From Pyrrhosoma nymphula (Eukaryota > Arthropoda > Insecta > Odonata > Coenagrionidae): a stretch of 64,000 nt of DNA. Numbering within the stretch: position 1 is the first letter of the stretch; every line of letters begins with the position of its first letter. The stretch is taken from contig OY754331.1 of NCBI GenBank assembly GCA_963573305.1, forward strand, positions 93,239,434 to 93,303,433, given 5' to 3'. The notes below the pieces were generated by a model. It was given only the letters and a program-made list of their open reading frames with translations. It did no database searches and was not told the DNA's origin. Position numbers and translations under genes: made by a program. Positions 43,546 to 55,394 of this stretch are shown piece after piece.

Positions 43546-46029
43546 ATTTTGTTTAAACAAACGAATCAAGGAGGTGCCCACGGTCATATGTTTATAATTT
43601 ATTCTTCGTTTTCTTGGATAAACGATCGTTAAGTGCTACAATTTGACCGAGAATAATTTGAAAGTCGATTCGAACACCAATGTACCTGCCCTTCGCGGGA
43701 AACATCCCGTGGAAGTTTAATTTCTCCGTCGGATTTTGCAGTTTATGGACGCCAGTATGTTATAATTCTCATCTAGGATTGACTCTGCATTCGTATGTTA
43801 AATTGTTGGCAGATGCGTCGTTTTTCGACTTATCTAATTCTAGGTGTTTTCCATTCTGATAGTTATGCTGTTTTATTTGGCAGTTACAACTTTACCTTCG
43901 AGTTTCTGTGTGTTTGGAGGGTTTATTTTTTTACTTTCGGGCAACTTCTGGCGTAAATTTCCTTGCAGAGAAATACAGTAGAATGGCGGTTTTTGCGTTC
44001 GTGCCATTGCCGCCTTTTGCTACCGTTTTCGTTCTTTCTCAAGCACAAGACGAATCTTAAATACCCTCTTTATTTATATCAACTCCTAATTCAGAGTTAG
44101 TTCTTTTATACATTTCCACTGAATAATTGATAGCACACACATATTCATGAATATCATTAGATAACGTATTAGTTGCATTCTTCAAGGTCCAATGGGTATT
44201 TTAAATATTAAAATTTAAAATTTGTACATATGTAAAAAGAAAGTTGCTTCATGAGTATATACATATTACTAGTGTTGTTAGTAAACATAGTATTAGTATT
44301 CCTTGCTTCATCTGTTTCAGTGAAGTGTAATGTGTGCAATGCAGTGACCACTTAATTGTGGATGTAATAAAAATTGTTCGTATAACTCTTTGTCTTTCCT
44401 TTCGTTGGCTTTCCCGAACCATATTTTTTTCTCGTCTCTTCAGCTTGATCATTGTAAATTAATGGTTAAGCAATGAAGCTGCAATGGAGTTAAACTAATA
44501 CAGAGTATGTCAGAGTGCGTTGAGCAGCGACCAAGTCACCATAAAGAGCCTGGAAATTTATTCCTTCATGTCTAATGTTGCTATTATCATCAGAACTGGT
44601 AAGGAAACAAATACTAGTTATCAGAAGAGGAAGGCTTTTTTTCTTTTCAGAGAGTGGAAGAGTGATTGCATCACGCTCTGTTGACACATCAGAAACGCGG
44701 GTAAGTTACATCCCCGCATTGTCACTTCCAATTGAGAAATCATCTTCAAGATATCACAGTCTTTACTTTTGACCATGTCAGAGTCTATAAGATTAACCCC
44801 TTGAAATTAAGCCCCGCGAAAGGCTTTTAATTGATACGAATGCCTGAAGCAATGAACCTTTTAGATGAGACAGATTTAGGTTAGATAACGGAGACCAGAA
44901 AAAAGTAGTCATTATGGTAATTTTATTACAATTGAATTAAAACGTGGTGCTCACATTTGAAGAGGAAAAGTAGTCATTACAGGGAAATAACTTTGTATCG
45001 GTCTTTATTTTTCCATGACTGTCAATTAATTAAACTAGGTGATGTTTTACTACATTTTTTACAAGGTGATGTCCTTAGGCTTGCGATTTAAAATTGGTAA
45101 TGATGAAGTCAGTGGATCAACTAACCGGGAAGAAAGGGAGAAATGATAGTTTTCACACAGATAACACCGTGAAATTGCCGTAGCCATTAGTAATTTTCAA
45201 TGACTGGTGAATTTTCCCATGCATGTTTATCATTAGAGAGGCACATCACTGACTCTAGTTCAGGCGCACATGACAAATGGTTGTACTGAATAATGCCATG
45301 CCACATCTGGCAGTGATGGACCCATCAGATAAGCAAATGAACAGTTCGTTTTTTATATCAAGCTAGATACGTCATTTGAGGCATTCTGCTTTAGCCATTA
45401 AAACAGCACGGTAGTTTTTCAAAATGGCGACTTTGGCTGATTTTCGTTGCCCTCTTGGAAAAAATAAAATAAAAATTCTTTGAGTGAATTGTTTACCAAA
45501 TGGTTGATATAATGTTTATAAACATTAAGTTTACACTTTGAAGGATCTACATCCACCTTTCCTCTCATTTTTTGTCGTTTAAGTGGAGGTTAATGCAATA
45601 GTGATTTTATTACATACCAACTCGTGAAGAGTGTTTTTTTATGAACGGAAGAGGAAAAGACTTAGCATTCCTCTCTGCAAAGGTTTAATTGATAGAAAAT
45701 TACGGGAAAAGTCACAATTTTCCCGTTGTAACTTTTCAGAAATGCTTTAAGGAAGATTTCAGTAAAAGTAGCACTCTCAGTGATACATGGGCATACTTTC
45801 GGTACAGATTTGAGATGAAACATGGAGGATTTTGGGTTTAAGTGTAACGAAATTTAATGATTTTTTTTGTAAGTGCTAAATGTTGGGCTACCTTTGAAAA
45901 TTGTTTGAAAACATCGTAACCGGGAAGGTCAGAACATACAAGAAAAATGTGAATGTTTAACAAGCATTTTTTATCCTTGTGATCAGAGATGGGTTTAATG
46001 ATTTCACAGAGTTATGTCGCCGATTATTG
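43546..46029. other. Intergenic, no gene recognised
   Basis: Non-coding AT-rich sequence. Confidence 0.4.
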
Positions 46030-46213
46030 CTTTTTTTAAATTTCATACTATATTGGAAGAAGAAATAAATGGGAAGCATTGTAGAGGAAGACCAAGAATG
46101 GAAAACATAAAGCAAGTTATGAAGGATGTAAAAGTAAATAGTTTAGTTGGGATGAAGGGGATGGCAGAGGGAAGAGTGGAACGGAGAGCTGCTGCAAACC
46201 AATTTTTGGAGTG
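46030..46213 (+). mobile_element. RTE-like non-LTR retrotransposon C-terminus
   Basis: Encodes a segment with CRGRPR followed by IKQVMKD, then GMKGMAEGRVERRAAANQ and a stop. The order GRPR, I-K-x-V-x-x-D and R-V-x-R-R-A-A-A-N-Q matches the C-terminal end of RTE-class reverse transcriptases. Only this end remains. A second trace is at 9795-9890. Confidence 0.6.
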
Positions 46214-47739
46214 ATGACTACTAATGATGATTATTCTGGTTTTGGTAAGTTTAATGTTTTAGAGTGCTTCGGCAGCGTAAGCCTTTCACACTATAATTTC
46301 TGATAATTCCTTTGGGGTAAGAATATTATACAATTTTTTTATTACATTTGTCACATGTTTTAACATGATTTCGGGAAAAGCAAGGCACTGAGAGGCTATT
46401 TCACTCGAGGCACCGGGACGAAGTGAAAGATGCGTTATCCATTTCAAGCACCATTTAGCAATAACTCTTGTCGTCGTGTCGGAGTATATGTTTTCAACGT
46501 AAAAGTACGGTCAACAAGCATTAAGCAAAAGTCCCGAGGACAAATTTCGCCAAATCATAAATGAAGGCAATAAAGCTTCGTCTTCTTAGCCATTTTAGAT
46601 TTTTTTCAACATTTTTTGGCCGAAAATCGATGAAGAACTTCATGCCTTTATTCCTAACTGCAGTTATTTTTAACGATACAGACTAACTTTTTCTGCAACT
46701 AGTCGTTCTCGCTTTGGGTAACGCCTGTTGTTTTGTAAAATTAATGGCAGGTACTACCTACCAGAGTTTTTATTAATTTCAATGCTTCTCGGCCGAGTAC
46801 TGCACGTTATTCCGGTGGTTTTTGCTATTCCATCAATTAATTCATTTAACATATGAATAATTAGAGGAAATATTCCTTGTGAAGAAGCGTGAGAAAATCA
46901 TATTTGGTGCGATAAATATTTATATGCAGTTATCTAAAAACAATTACCATCTAAATAACATGGGTTTAGTAAATACAAAGAAATTGAGGGGCTGAGAAAC
47001 ACATTGCTGTCAGTCATGTTCACACTAAATAACACTTAATGCTTGAAGTTATTTAAAAATAATGAGACTGAATAGATACATTTAAAAGGGTATTTAAAAG
47101 TAATTAAAATATGATTACTGTATTTGAGAAATATCTGTAACAAAAATTTAAAATAACATTCTTTTTGCATTAGGGTTTTTTAATTCAGAGAACTTACTTA
47201 CAGCTATGTTTCTCCTCCCCTTCACCCCACCCCCCAACGAAAAGGACCAGAGCCAAGACAGCATATCAAAATGGCCGACAATCCAAACTTGTAAACTGCT
47301 GTCACCGAAATGGGCGTTTCGCTCTCCACGGCAGGCGCTGTTAGCCAGGCGCTGTTAGATGGTGTCCCGAGCCCGAGTTGTGTGGAGCTCGGGATTAAAT
47401 AGATTTCAACGCCAACTGTCGTGCCAGACCGTCTTAAACGTCCAATGGCGAAGGACCACTTGGCATCTGTTCAAGCATATCGTCCGTCTTGCGATATTCC
47501 TACAGCAGACGTTCCGCATTCGCATGGATAACGAGCGGTCTGACAATTTTCGTAACTCTTGGTTAAATATGTTGTTAGTATCCAGTAATGTATAACTGGT
47601 ACCTTCGTTTGACCCCACGATCATTAGTGACTCCATGAATAAACAGCGATACTCCGAGACACTCAGTTAACAAGCAGTTCACTTTCGAAATCTCATTGAT
47701 TCTTGATTTGAAGAAACTGAACTTTTCTTGCTACCTCAT
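46214..47739. other. Intergenic, no gene recognised
   Basis: Mostly AT-rich. A more balanced patch around 47220-47480 gives overlapping ORFs on both strands without known domains. Confidence 0.4.
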
Positions 47740-48385
47740 TCGTTATTTTAGGTATTCAGCCAGTTTAGATGTTTTTATTAACTATTTACTATGTCCATTT
47801 TTATTCCCATATGTCCCAAAATATTATTTTCTTGGGCTCATCCCCACATTCATTCAAAATATTCAAAATTCAAAAGCGTGCAGCGAGAATAATCGCCATG
47901 AAATATACTGTGCTCCTTCCTAGCCCATATTCAAATCTCTTAAGATTCTTCCCCTTCCATGTGTAAATATACTCTCTATTGTTTTGTTTATCGGGGAAAT
48001 TCTTCACGATTGTCATCTAAACTCTGAAAATCATCAGTATTATACTAGAAAATCTGATCATTTACATTTAAATAGCATCAGAACTCTTACCAAAAACCTT
48101 TGCCCCATGGAAATGGGAATTAGAAGTTATAATAAGTTGCCAAAAGAATTGAAATATGTTAAATCCAACAATGTCTTTAAATCCAAGAAGTATTTCCTTC
48201 ATGAAAAATTATTCTATTCAATTGATGAATATATCGGCAATAATTGATTTATTTTATTTTGTGTTTATCGTACTAACAACATTGTAAATATTGTATGTAT
48301 ATTTTTTACCAAACTCTTGACGTGCCATATGTATGAAATTTACTTGTCCCTTGGCAAATAAAATATATTATTAGTATTGTTCCTA
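47740..48385 (+). mobile_element. Non-LTR retrotransposon 3' part, frameshifted
   Basis: Two frames together resemble the C-terminal region of CR1/jockey-like reverse transcriptases. Around 47850 is FKIFKIQKRAARIIAMKY, the usual I-Q-K-R-A-x-R-I-I motif. After a frame change, about 47984-48247 has YYTRKSDHLHL, then GIRSYNKLPKELK and NVFKSKKYFLHEK, the usual W/Y-N-x-L-P and FK-x-K-x-(K)-x-L end. The tail (to about 48385) has CAAATAAAATATATTATTA. 5'-truncated and inactive. Confidence 0.75.
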
Positions 48386-48632
48386 TCCTATAATTTTCAC
48401 CATTCCCTCCTTTACATGGCTGGTCTCCTAATGTAGATGTAGACGTTCCTCTGAAACTTTTCCTCTGACACGCGCGAAGGGTACAGTGCCGACGGAAAGG
48501 CTCCATTCCATGAATACACATATGGATCCTAAACTTGCCCCCAGTGGGTGTTGCCAAACATTCCGCGAGCACTGAAAAATCAGAACCAACCAGATTGTAT
48601 CGCCGCCACTCTAGAGAAGGTGGTTCTAATAA

Positions 48633-48840
48633 GGAAAGGCCCTGAATCAAATGGAGATACTTGAAATAAAGGTACCGGAATTGGCCTCCCTATTAACACC
48701 GGCCATTTTTGACACACACAAGCGAACCATGCCGAGGGAAAGGCCCTGATTCAAGTGGAGACACTGGAAATAAAGGTACCGGAATTGGCCTCCCAATTAA
48801 ACTGGCCGTTTTTGACACAGAATCGGAACCATGCCGACTG
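48633..48840. repeat. 104-bp imperfect tandem duplication
   Basis: Units starting GGAAAGGCCCTGA at 48633 and 48737 share TAAAGGTACCGGAATTGGCC and TTTTTGACACA. They differ by scattered substitutions. A partial third unit may begin near 48487 (GCCGACGGAAAGGCT). Confidence 0.8.
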
Positions 48841-48939
48841 CAGCGCGACCTTCGCGGAAAGCTAGGCAACACTGCTGCCCGTACAGTGGTTTCATGCTCC
48901 ATTCATTGCGTGGACACCTACCTCGACAGTCCAGCCTTC

Positions 48940-49148
48940 GTCCCTAGATAGTGCGGGGAGGGGGTTCGAACGGCCCGACGAGGTAGGTATAGCGGCGATG
49001 CAGTCGTGAGCGTACGGTGATCGTGTTTCGGTGAGTGAAGTGAAAGCATACGGATATTGAAGACGCCTGCCTGGCCCTACCGGGAAGGCCGTGATGCTTC
49101 CACGGCGCCATCTGGTTGTCTCCTGCCGATCGTCTGTCTTACTTCTGG
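48940..49148 (+). other. GC-richer segment with a strong splice donor, possible first exon
   Basis: A CpG-containing stretch ends in TTCTG followed by GTGAGTGTAC (donor GT at 49150), a near-ideal splice donor. No protein frame resembles a known family, so this would be a 5' UTR exon or a non-coding RNA exon. Weakly supported. Confidence 0.2.
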
Positions 49149-50734
49149 TGAGTGTACTTTCTCTATTCACTGTTTACATCGATGCTGCCACTATGTCATT
49201 CCCCGTTATGGGCTGAGAGCAGGATTTAATTGGAGCTGTTCTGCGTTATCTAATTTCCTGTGGCTAAATCGGGATAGTTTATAATAGGAATATTCAGGTA
49301 TTTAGGGAGTAAATTCAAATTTTAGGTAATATCTGTCGTTATTTTTAAATCCATGGCGATACTCATTGAAGGCATTGAAGTGGGTCGGAAAGTGCAAAGC
49401 AGTCTGAAATTAAATATACCTACGAAAAGGAGGATTCGTTCTATATGCAAATATGGTTTCACTCTTTTCGCGTACTGCCCATGCGTTGTCAAAATTATTG
49501 CTGTTTTGGATGGGGCCTTCTTTGGTTTTCCATTGGGTGATTTTGCTATCGACGTTTCCATGGCTGATACCGGCAACCTTCTGTGACGTGGTGAAGAGCA
49601 GAAACAACGTGGATAGCTTAAACACTCAATCCTACGCCCGATTCGTTCGTCGAAGCAACGCTGAATCCTCAATTATAATTGCATTGCTGTTGTTAGACCT
49701 GTACAATAGAGAGAGAGAGAGTTTGGTGACGGAACTCAATTGGAATTCGTCGTCACGATTGAGCTAACAGAGGCAAGTAGACGGAGTCAAACATAATGAA
49801 ATAACAATGTCATCGAAGAGTGCTATTTGATTTTAGTAGTCATTCAACTGTGGAACTCAACCTTTAAATCATTTACCGTTGCGTTACCGTTGCGTTTTAC
49901 CACAGTCAATCCAGTCTTGTTGTTCGAAGGGAATCGAAGATTCCCCGGTGGACATATCGCGGACGTCTCTCGGCTGAAAGCTGAGTTGAAAGAGCTAGCT
50001 GTTGACAATCCACTTTCTATAATAGGTTTGGTAAGACTTTTGTTTATAGTGCTATCGAAAAATCTCGAAAATCAACCGGCTTATCGACGCCCTCAGTAGC
50101 GAGTTATTTGTATCGAGTATTTGTAACGTTTTTACTTTCGTATGCGAGGCTTAAATTTTTAATCATTGTTTAAGGTGGCCCCCCCGTAAAATGAAATAAA
50201 TGTTATTTAGTTCATTTTCTGGATACTAAAAGTAAAACGTGTCCTCTATGTGATTTGAAAATGTTACCTTCCCTTTCGATATAGCATTTCTAGGAATTTG
50301 AGCTTTAAATTACATGGTGTTTAATGCAAGAATGGAAAAAACTCGTGGAAAGAAAGTAATTTTTTAATCAAGAATAAGTGACATTTTTGCGGAAAACAGT
50401 TCATAAAAAGCGTAAACTCCTGAAATATGAATAAAATAAAGGCATAAATATGTGCAACCTACCACTATATTTTTTTGAGTTATTGGCTAATTACTGCGTT
50501 AATTGAAGTCAAAATGCATTTTAAAAATAGAAATGGTGCTGCAGTTGGCTCATACGGCTGGAAAAGTGTTTATTAAAAATATATTCTTGGAATAATCTGT
50601 ATAATGTTTTGTACCTAAATTTTGGTTTTCAACAGCCACCGCAAGTCATCAGAAAGTTTTTTAGAAGTTGCGGTAAAGACTTTTGTCGATAACCCATAAT
50701 TTAGACAAAGGTTGTGCAGTTTACTTTTTTTCAT
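49149..50734. other. Intergenic, no gene recognised
   Basis: Overlapping ORFs at 49322-49767 on both strands and one at 49827-50099 have no recognised domain. One minus-strand ORF (49410-49625) starts with a hydrophobic stretch, but opposite-strand frames are equally long. Confidence 0.35.
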
Positions 50735-51560
50735 TTTCGGTTGATGTCTAGGGTTAGGTTGAAAGCTTCACCGGCAAGTATTGAGATGAAGAGATTTCAC
50801 GGGTCAAAAGAAACCAGTTTTCCGTTAGACGGGGAATTAACGCAAGGTAGCTTGCTCGGTAACTCGGCAGAATTTTCGATGCTGTGGGTAGGTTTGAAGC
50901 CCAAAAAATATTTAAGGAGGGCATTGAATTTGGAGGAAAGGAGGTGTGACGGGGCTGTAAAATGTAAAACTGGACGCACGGGGATGTTGGGTTTGTGCGT
51001 TTTGGGTAGGCCGTACATTATCGGAGGTAGTGGATTCATTTTTATTAACTGCCTTTTATCTCGAGGAGAAAGCAATATAAGGAGCAGCTGTTCTCTGTTG
51101 ATTTAAGCTTCTATTAAAATGGGGGTGGGGTCTTCATTTAACTGATCGAACTTGTTCGATGAGATAAAAATCTAGGCTCTTCGTAAAGTTGTTACTTTTG
51201 TTGAGAATAACAATGCTGGGAGCTTTATGGGCTTTAATGAAAATAAGGTTGTGGATGGTTGCGGCTGACTTGATAGATCTTATAACATGACAGGAACTAT
51301 AGGGCTAACATTGTTGTCGGTTCCTAGTGAGAATTTTAGATAAAATATCTGCTATTCGTTGCTTTTTGCCGGAAGATTCCTTGCGGAGGGCTACTTCACA
51401 ATGCACTAGGAAGTAATATGAAGCTTCCTTGTAACGGGCGAAACAGAGGAGTATTTATAAAATTAGGAATTTAAGTTCTTGGTCGGAGAACATATGACTG
51501 GAAAGGTTCACATCTCGCGAGAAGAGGGCGTGCGTGGTGGGTTTACTCGCGGTGGAGAAA
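50735..51560 (-). mobile_element. Penelope-like element reverse transcriptase relic
   Basis: Minus-strand translation gives, in order, KAHKAPSIVILNKSN (51.25-51.2 kb; compare K-A-D-K-G-x-x-V-V-I-L-x-K), then PPIMYGLPKTHKPNIPVRPV (about 51.03-50.97 kb), then LVSFD and LF-x-S-I (about 50.8 kb). The GLPK-x-HK motif followed by P-x-RP is characteristic of Penelope-like reverse transcriptases. Stops and frame changes interrupt the copy, and the catalytic part downstream is missing. Hammerhead motifs are known in this element class, which bears on the palindromes elsewhere in the window. Confidence 0.8.
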
Positions 51561-52578
51561 TTTGAGAGTCGTTGCTACGAACGGAGGCTACTAAGTTCTT
51601 TGCGTATCAACAAATCATATTTGCGTCAGTCTCTTGTAGGCGATGCGGCTGCTCTTGGACATTATTCACTAAGGACTCGAAAAGGTCGCACCTCGGTATA
51701 TCCGTGAATGTGGTGTGACAGCCCCCAAAAGTCTCAACTTTTGAATGGCCCTATTTGAAATTTTCGTGGCTGTACGTCAAATATTTGTCACCGTTGAGAC
51801 TCAGATATTCCGAGGCGATACCGAATAACCCCCAGGTTTTTTTACATGGTCTTGGAAGGTTGTCTAATGGCACCAGTCCAGACGATATGCCAGCTCTAGG
51901 TGAAGGTAATAAAGGTGGTGATATAGAGCATCCCTCTTCGGGAGCCAGCTCTTTCGTTCCTATCCTGTTCCTACCAACTTTTTCCGTTCCAACAATTCCA
52001 CTATAGTCCTACCATTTAAAGGTGCGAAACGATTCTTTCCGAATTATGTAAGTCTTGATTCATTACGGTGACTTACTGTAGGTTTTTTCATGTAAATTAT
52101 TTCCTTTGTCGGAGTTGAGCACAAAGTCTTATAAGATTTTTAAAAATAGCCAAAGTTACCCAGACTTTGAGACTTTACCCAGATTGAAATATTTAGAAGT
52201 ATCAACTGCAACGGAGCTTTTCGAGTAAGCACCTAGATAGAAAATGAAAAGCTGTATTACGTAGCAGTTGAATATTTATGACGGTTTCACGCATATTTAC
52301 TAGTGTGCTTTAATAAATAGAATATCATCAGAACAAGGCATTGGTAGTCAACTTTGTGTGCTCTCGGTCATTTTCTTTATAATATTTTTATCTGAAGTAG
52401 ACAAATTTGTAAAATATTTAAGTAATATCTTATACCCAAATATCTACTTTTTATCGCTTTGTGTAGCCCGAATTTTAGAGTAGATTGCAAGGCGATATTT
52501 GTATCTTATTTACCTTTCTAACTCACACTGTCAGGGAAGATCTGAATCTTCCGCAGTGGCTAATATTTTTATGATCGT
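51561..52578. other. Intergenic, no gene recognised
   Basis: It may include further 5' sequence of the Penelope-like relic, but no domain is readable. Confidence 0.35.
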
Positions 52579-52613
52579 CTTGAAAATGACGCTATGTTCG
52601 TCGAAACCGGTGG
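52579..52613 (+). repeat. Single decayed hammerhead-like motif (G)
   Basis: A 4-bp stem GACG/CGUC is followed directly by GAAACCGGUG (52603-52612). The first core half is altered (CUUGAAA). No inverted partner was found. Confidence 0.4.
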
Positions 52614-53764
52614 ACAACAATGAAATTTAATGGAACTGTACTGTGTTTTCAAAATGATTCATATATACTCGTTCCACAATGTAACGCCAAAATCTATTTC
52701 CTTGATTTGTGAAAACCCTCTGGGTAGAGGTGTTGGGGAACAAATGAAATTCCGGCACGGGATTAAATTGAAGACGGAATAATAGCAAAAATGTATTTCG
52801 TATTTGAATCAGGCAAAATATTTTTTTGTACTAATTCTTACAAAGAAAGAAATACACTGTTCAGGAACGGTTTAATCGTCATACTTCAACATATAAGTAT
52901 TATTTCCCCTACAGAAAAATACATAAAACCCCTTTATATCCAAAATGTAATGCAATGGTTACATGGAATTCGTCGTGTGAATATGGCCAAGGATTCAAAA
53001 AACGTAAAATGCACGAAAGTTCGCTGAATTGCTCTGGCATTGGGCTCTCCTTCCAACGTGGACGGATGGCTACCCCTGAATAGCAGGCCCATTGTTGCGA
53101 CATCAGATGGCAGGATTGCTTAACATTTCAGCAGATCAATACGGAGCTTCTTAAATAAAGAGGTAAAATGCACCTATTATTATTTTACCAACACATATTC
53201 TTAAATTAACAGTTGTTAGAAATGACTTGGAACTAAAAACATCGGTAAAACGAAATTAATTTTGATGTAGGATTTTTTTTCCGGGCGCATGCTATTAGTT
53301 ATTTCAATCATCCATTCAAACAAATAGTATTTCCTTCGACCACATTTTTGGAAAAAGATAGTTTGTTTTCTTTCATCATCTCTTCCATTTACTTTGGGCA
53401 CTGAGCAAAATATATTCAAGTGGAGCTGCAACCGGAACACCTGGGTCACAATATTTTCCTGAAATCAGTACTAGTAGTTTTAGTTCCCTCCTTCTGCTCT
53501 TATTTAAAATCGATTCTCTCTTTAACTGGGGTTTTGAGAGCGATTTTCGCCTTGGTAAATTACAAATTTTTATTCCGTAGATCTATGTTGCGATAATTGC
53601 TCGTATTTTATCCCTTACTCTCCGTAATGCATAGCGATGAAACAATCCAGTTCCTACGACAACGTTTACGGATCTTTGAATTTTGGTCCCTCATCTCGAG
53701 CTTTTTGAGGAAATTTCATTTTCATCTTATCAGCATGCTTTTTTCATGCACTCGTTTTGTATTT
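52614..53764. other. Intergenic, no gene recognised
   Basis: AT-rich non-coding sequence. Confidence 0.4.
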
Positions 53765-53985
53765 ACTAATAGGCGATTCCACAGAAACTCAACCAAATGG
53801 TATTGTACTCGTTGCTTAACCATTTGCGATTCTCATCATTTTGGGCACAAAGGAAGGATATGATACGAAAAGACGACTCGCAAAATACAAGCCCTTTATA
53901 AATGCCAAGGTTTCCCATGTCTGAAGTTAGCCCAAGATGGCGCGCCGCAGCTCCGAACTGTATCTCCAATAAATATCCCTCTAAC
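53765..53985 (+). repeat. Dispersed repeat family X, copy 1
   Basis: Aligns in the same direction with 63130-63345. Shared landmarks in order are GATTCCAC, CACAAAG then GATATGATACG, GCAAAATA, CATAAATG (here TATAAATG), GCC..AGATGGCG and CAGCT. Divergence is high and ends are not defined. Confidence 0.55.
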
Positions 53986-54119
53986 CTTCTGATCTAAAAT
54001 ATAATGATATTTTGTAAAAACGTGACAACAGTCTTGAGTTTTTTTAAACTAATAACTACATAAACATCAATTCCGAGCTCTTATATGAGTTTTATTTTAT
54101 TTTTATCCATATTTAGGGT

Positions 54120-54427
54120 CATGGGTGCCCATACACGGGGGCTGGGGCGGGGGGGGGGGGGGGGGGGGGGGGGCGTGCCCCACTCCCCACAAGTCTCACG
54201 GGAAAAATAAAAAAGGGAAAGGAAAATTTAATAAAATTTATTGTTTTTGCTGGATTAAAGTTACATATTATTAGCAAATTTAGAAAACTGTTATGAAACT
54301 AAGATGTTCCAAAAATGTACTCCTAAGACCTCAATTTGCTAAACATTCACGGAGAGGGTTCCTCGGATCCCCCCTTCTTAAACCTATGCCATGGCCCCCC
54401 TTGGAAAATATTATATGGGCGCCCATG
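54120..54427. mobile_element. hAT-like MITE with 8-bp target duplication and a G tract
   Basis: The left end is CATGGGTGCCCAT, and the inverted right end is CATGGGCGCCCAT. Perfect flanking repeats TTTAGGGT lie at 54112-54119 and 54428-54435. The element is 308 bp, non-coding, and contains a run of 25 G (54149-54173). The intact duplication suggests fairly recent insertion. Confidence 0.85.
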
Positions 54428-54524
54428 TTTAGGGTCTAATAGCACCATAGCTAATTCTTGGAAAGGATCGAGAAGTCTACCATAGTCGCGTTTCATGTTT
54501 TTTAGAATAGTGTTGGCGCATTTA

Positions 54525-55310
54525 CATCTACATCTACGAAGTACCGTGCAAGCCACCACTAAGGGTGTGTGGCACGGGATAATTCCACACCAGGCATGCA
54601 GCACTCGTCCCAGCAGAAATCGGGACCCCGCACGTTCCCTCGGCCGCTAGGCGCAGGCCAAAAGCAGTCAGGAGAACAGTGCGCAGTGAAACCAGAAACT
54701 GGGAGAGTGGTACGTAAATGAGCATACAAACATGCATTACAATTCTAAAGCCACATCTAGTGGTTAATATTACTAGTGATATTAATTTATGAATGCTACG
54801 AGATACTACTTCATGGAGAGAACTAAATAAAATAAAATAATGCCGGACATATCGAGCGATGTGAAGTGATAGTAATGATGCCTATGTTATTAAACACAAG
54901 TGAAAATTCTACTCTACCTATTGAGGGTGGGAGTTTCATGTGATTGATCTATCGCAGCTATTATGATCCCTTATTGTACGCGGAATAAATGACATTCTAA
55001 ATCTATCGATTCTGCAGCCAATTTCCTTGATCTTATTCCGACTGATCGCTTCTACCGTAGTTCGTTGGGTCTAACAATATATGTTGATTGTCCGGCAAAA
55101 AATTGTCTGCTTCGAACTTGCGCAAAAGATTTAACCTGTATTTCTCTCTTCGATCAGTTAGAGATTCCCACCCTAATTCCTTCAACAACTCGGTAACACT
55201 GCTAAGTTTATCGTAACAACTTTTCACAAATCTTGCTGCTCTCCGTTGTATTCTATCTATTCCTGAGATTATTCCTACTTCGTAAGGGTCCCATATACTA
55301 GCGGACAACT
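54525..55310 (-). mobile_element. 5'-truncated non-LTR retrotransposon with GTAGAT tail
   Basis: On the minus strand, 55308-55033 encodes SIWDPYEVGIISGIDRIQRR then AARFVKSCY and VTELLKELGWESL, the C-terminal reverse transcriptase region of jockey/CR1-like elements. After one frameshift the frame continues FRMSFIPRTIRDHN (about 54995), the usual end motif. The 3' UTR contains CACACACCCTTAGTGGTGGC and ends in GTAGATGTAGATGTAAATG at 54537-54525. The tail links this element to the repeats at 12 and 24 kb. Confidence 0.8.
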
Positions 55311-55346
55311 CTAAGTGAGGTCTTTCTATTTATTGCTGACTAAAGC

Positions 55347-55394
55347 CTTATTTTTACAAACTCCTCATCTTAATGAGGAGTTTGTAAAAATAAG
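55347..55394. repeat. Perfect 22-bp inverted repeat with 4-nt loop
   Basis: CTTATTTTTACAAACTCCTC at 55347 and its exact complement (55373-55394) flank CTTA. It lies at the truncated 5' end of the adjacent non-LTR copy, so it may mark a rearranged insertion joint. Confidence 0.85.

Noticed and set aside
49322..49767. Possible secreted protein ORF (49410-49625, minus)
   Set aside because: Equally long frames on both strands, no splice signals and no family likeness.
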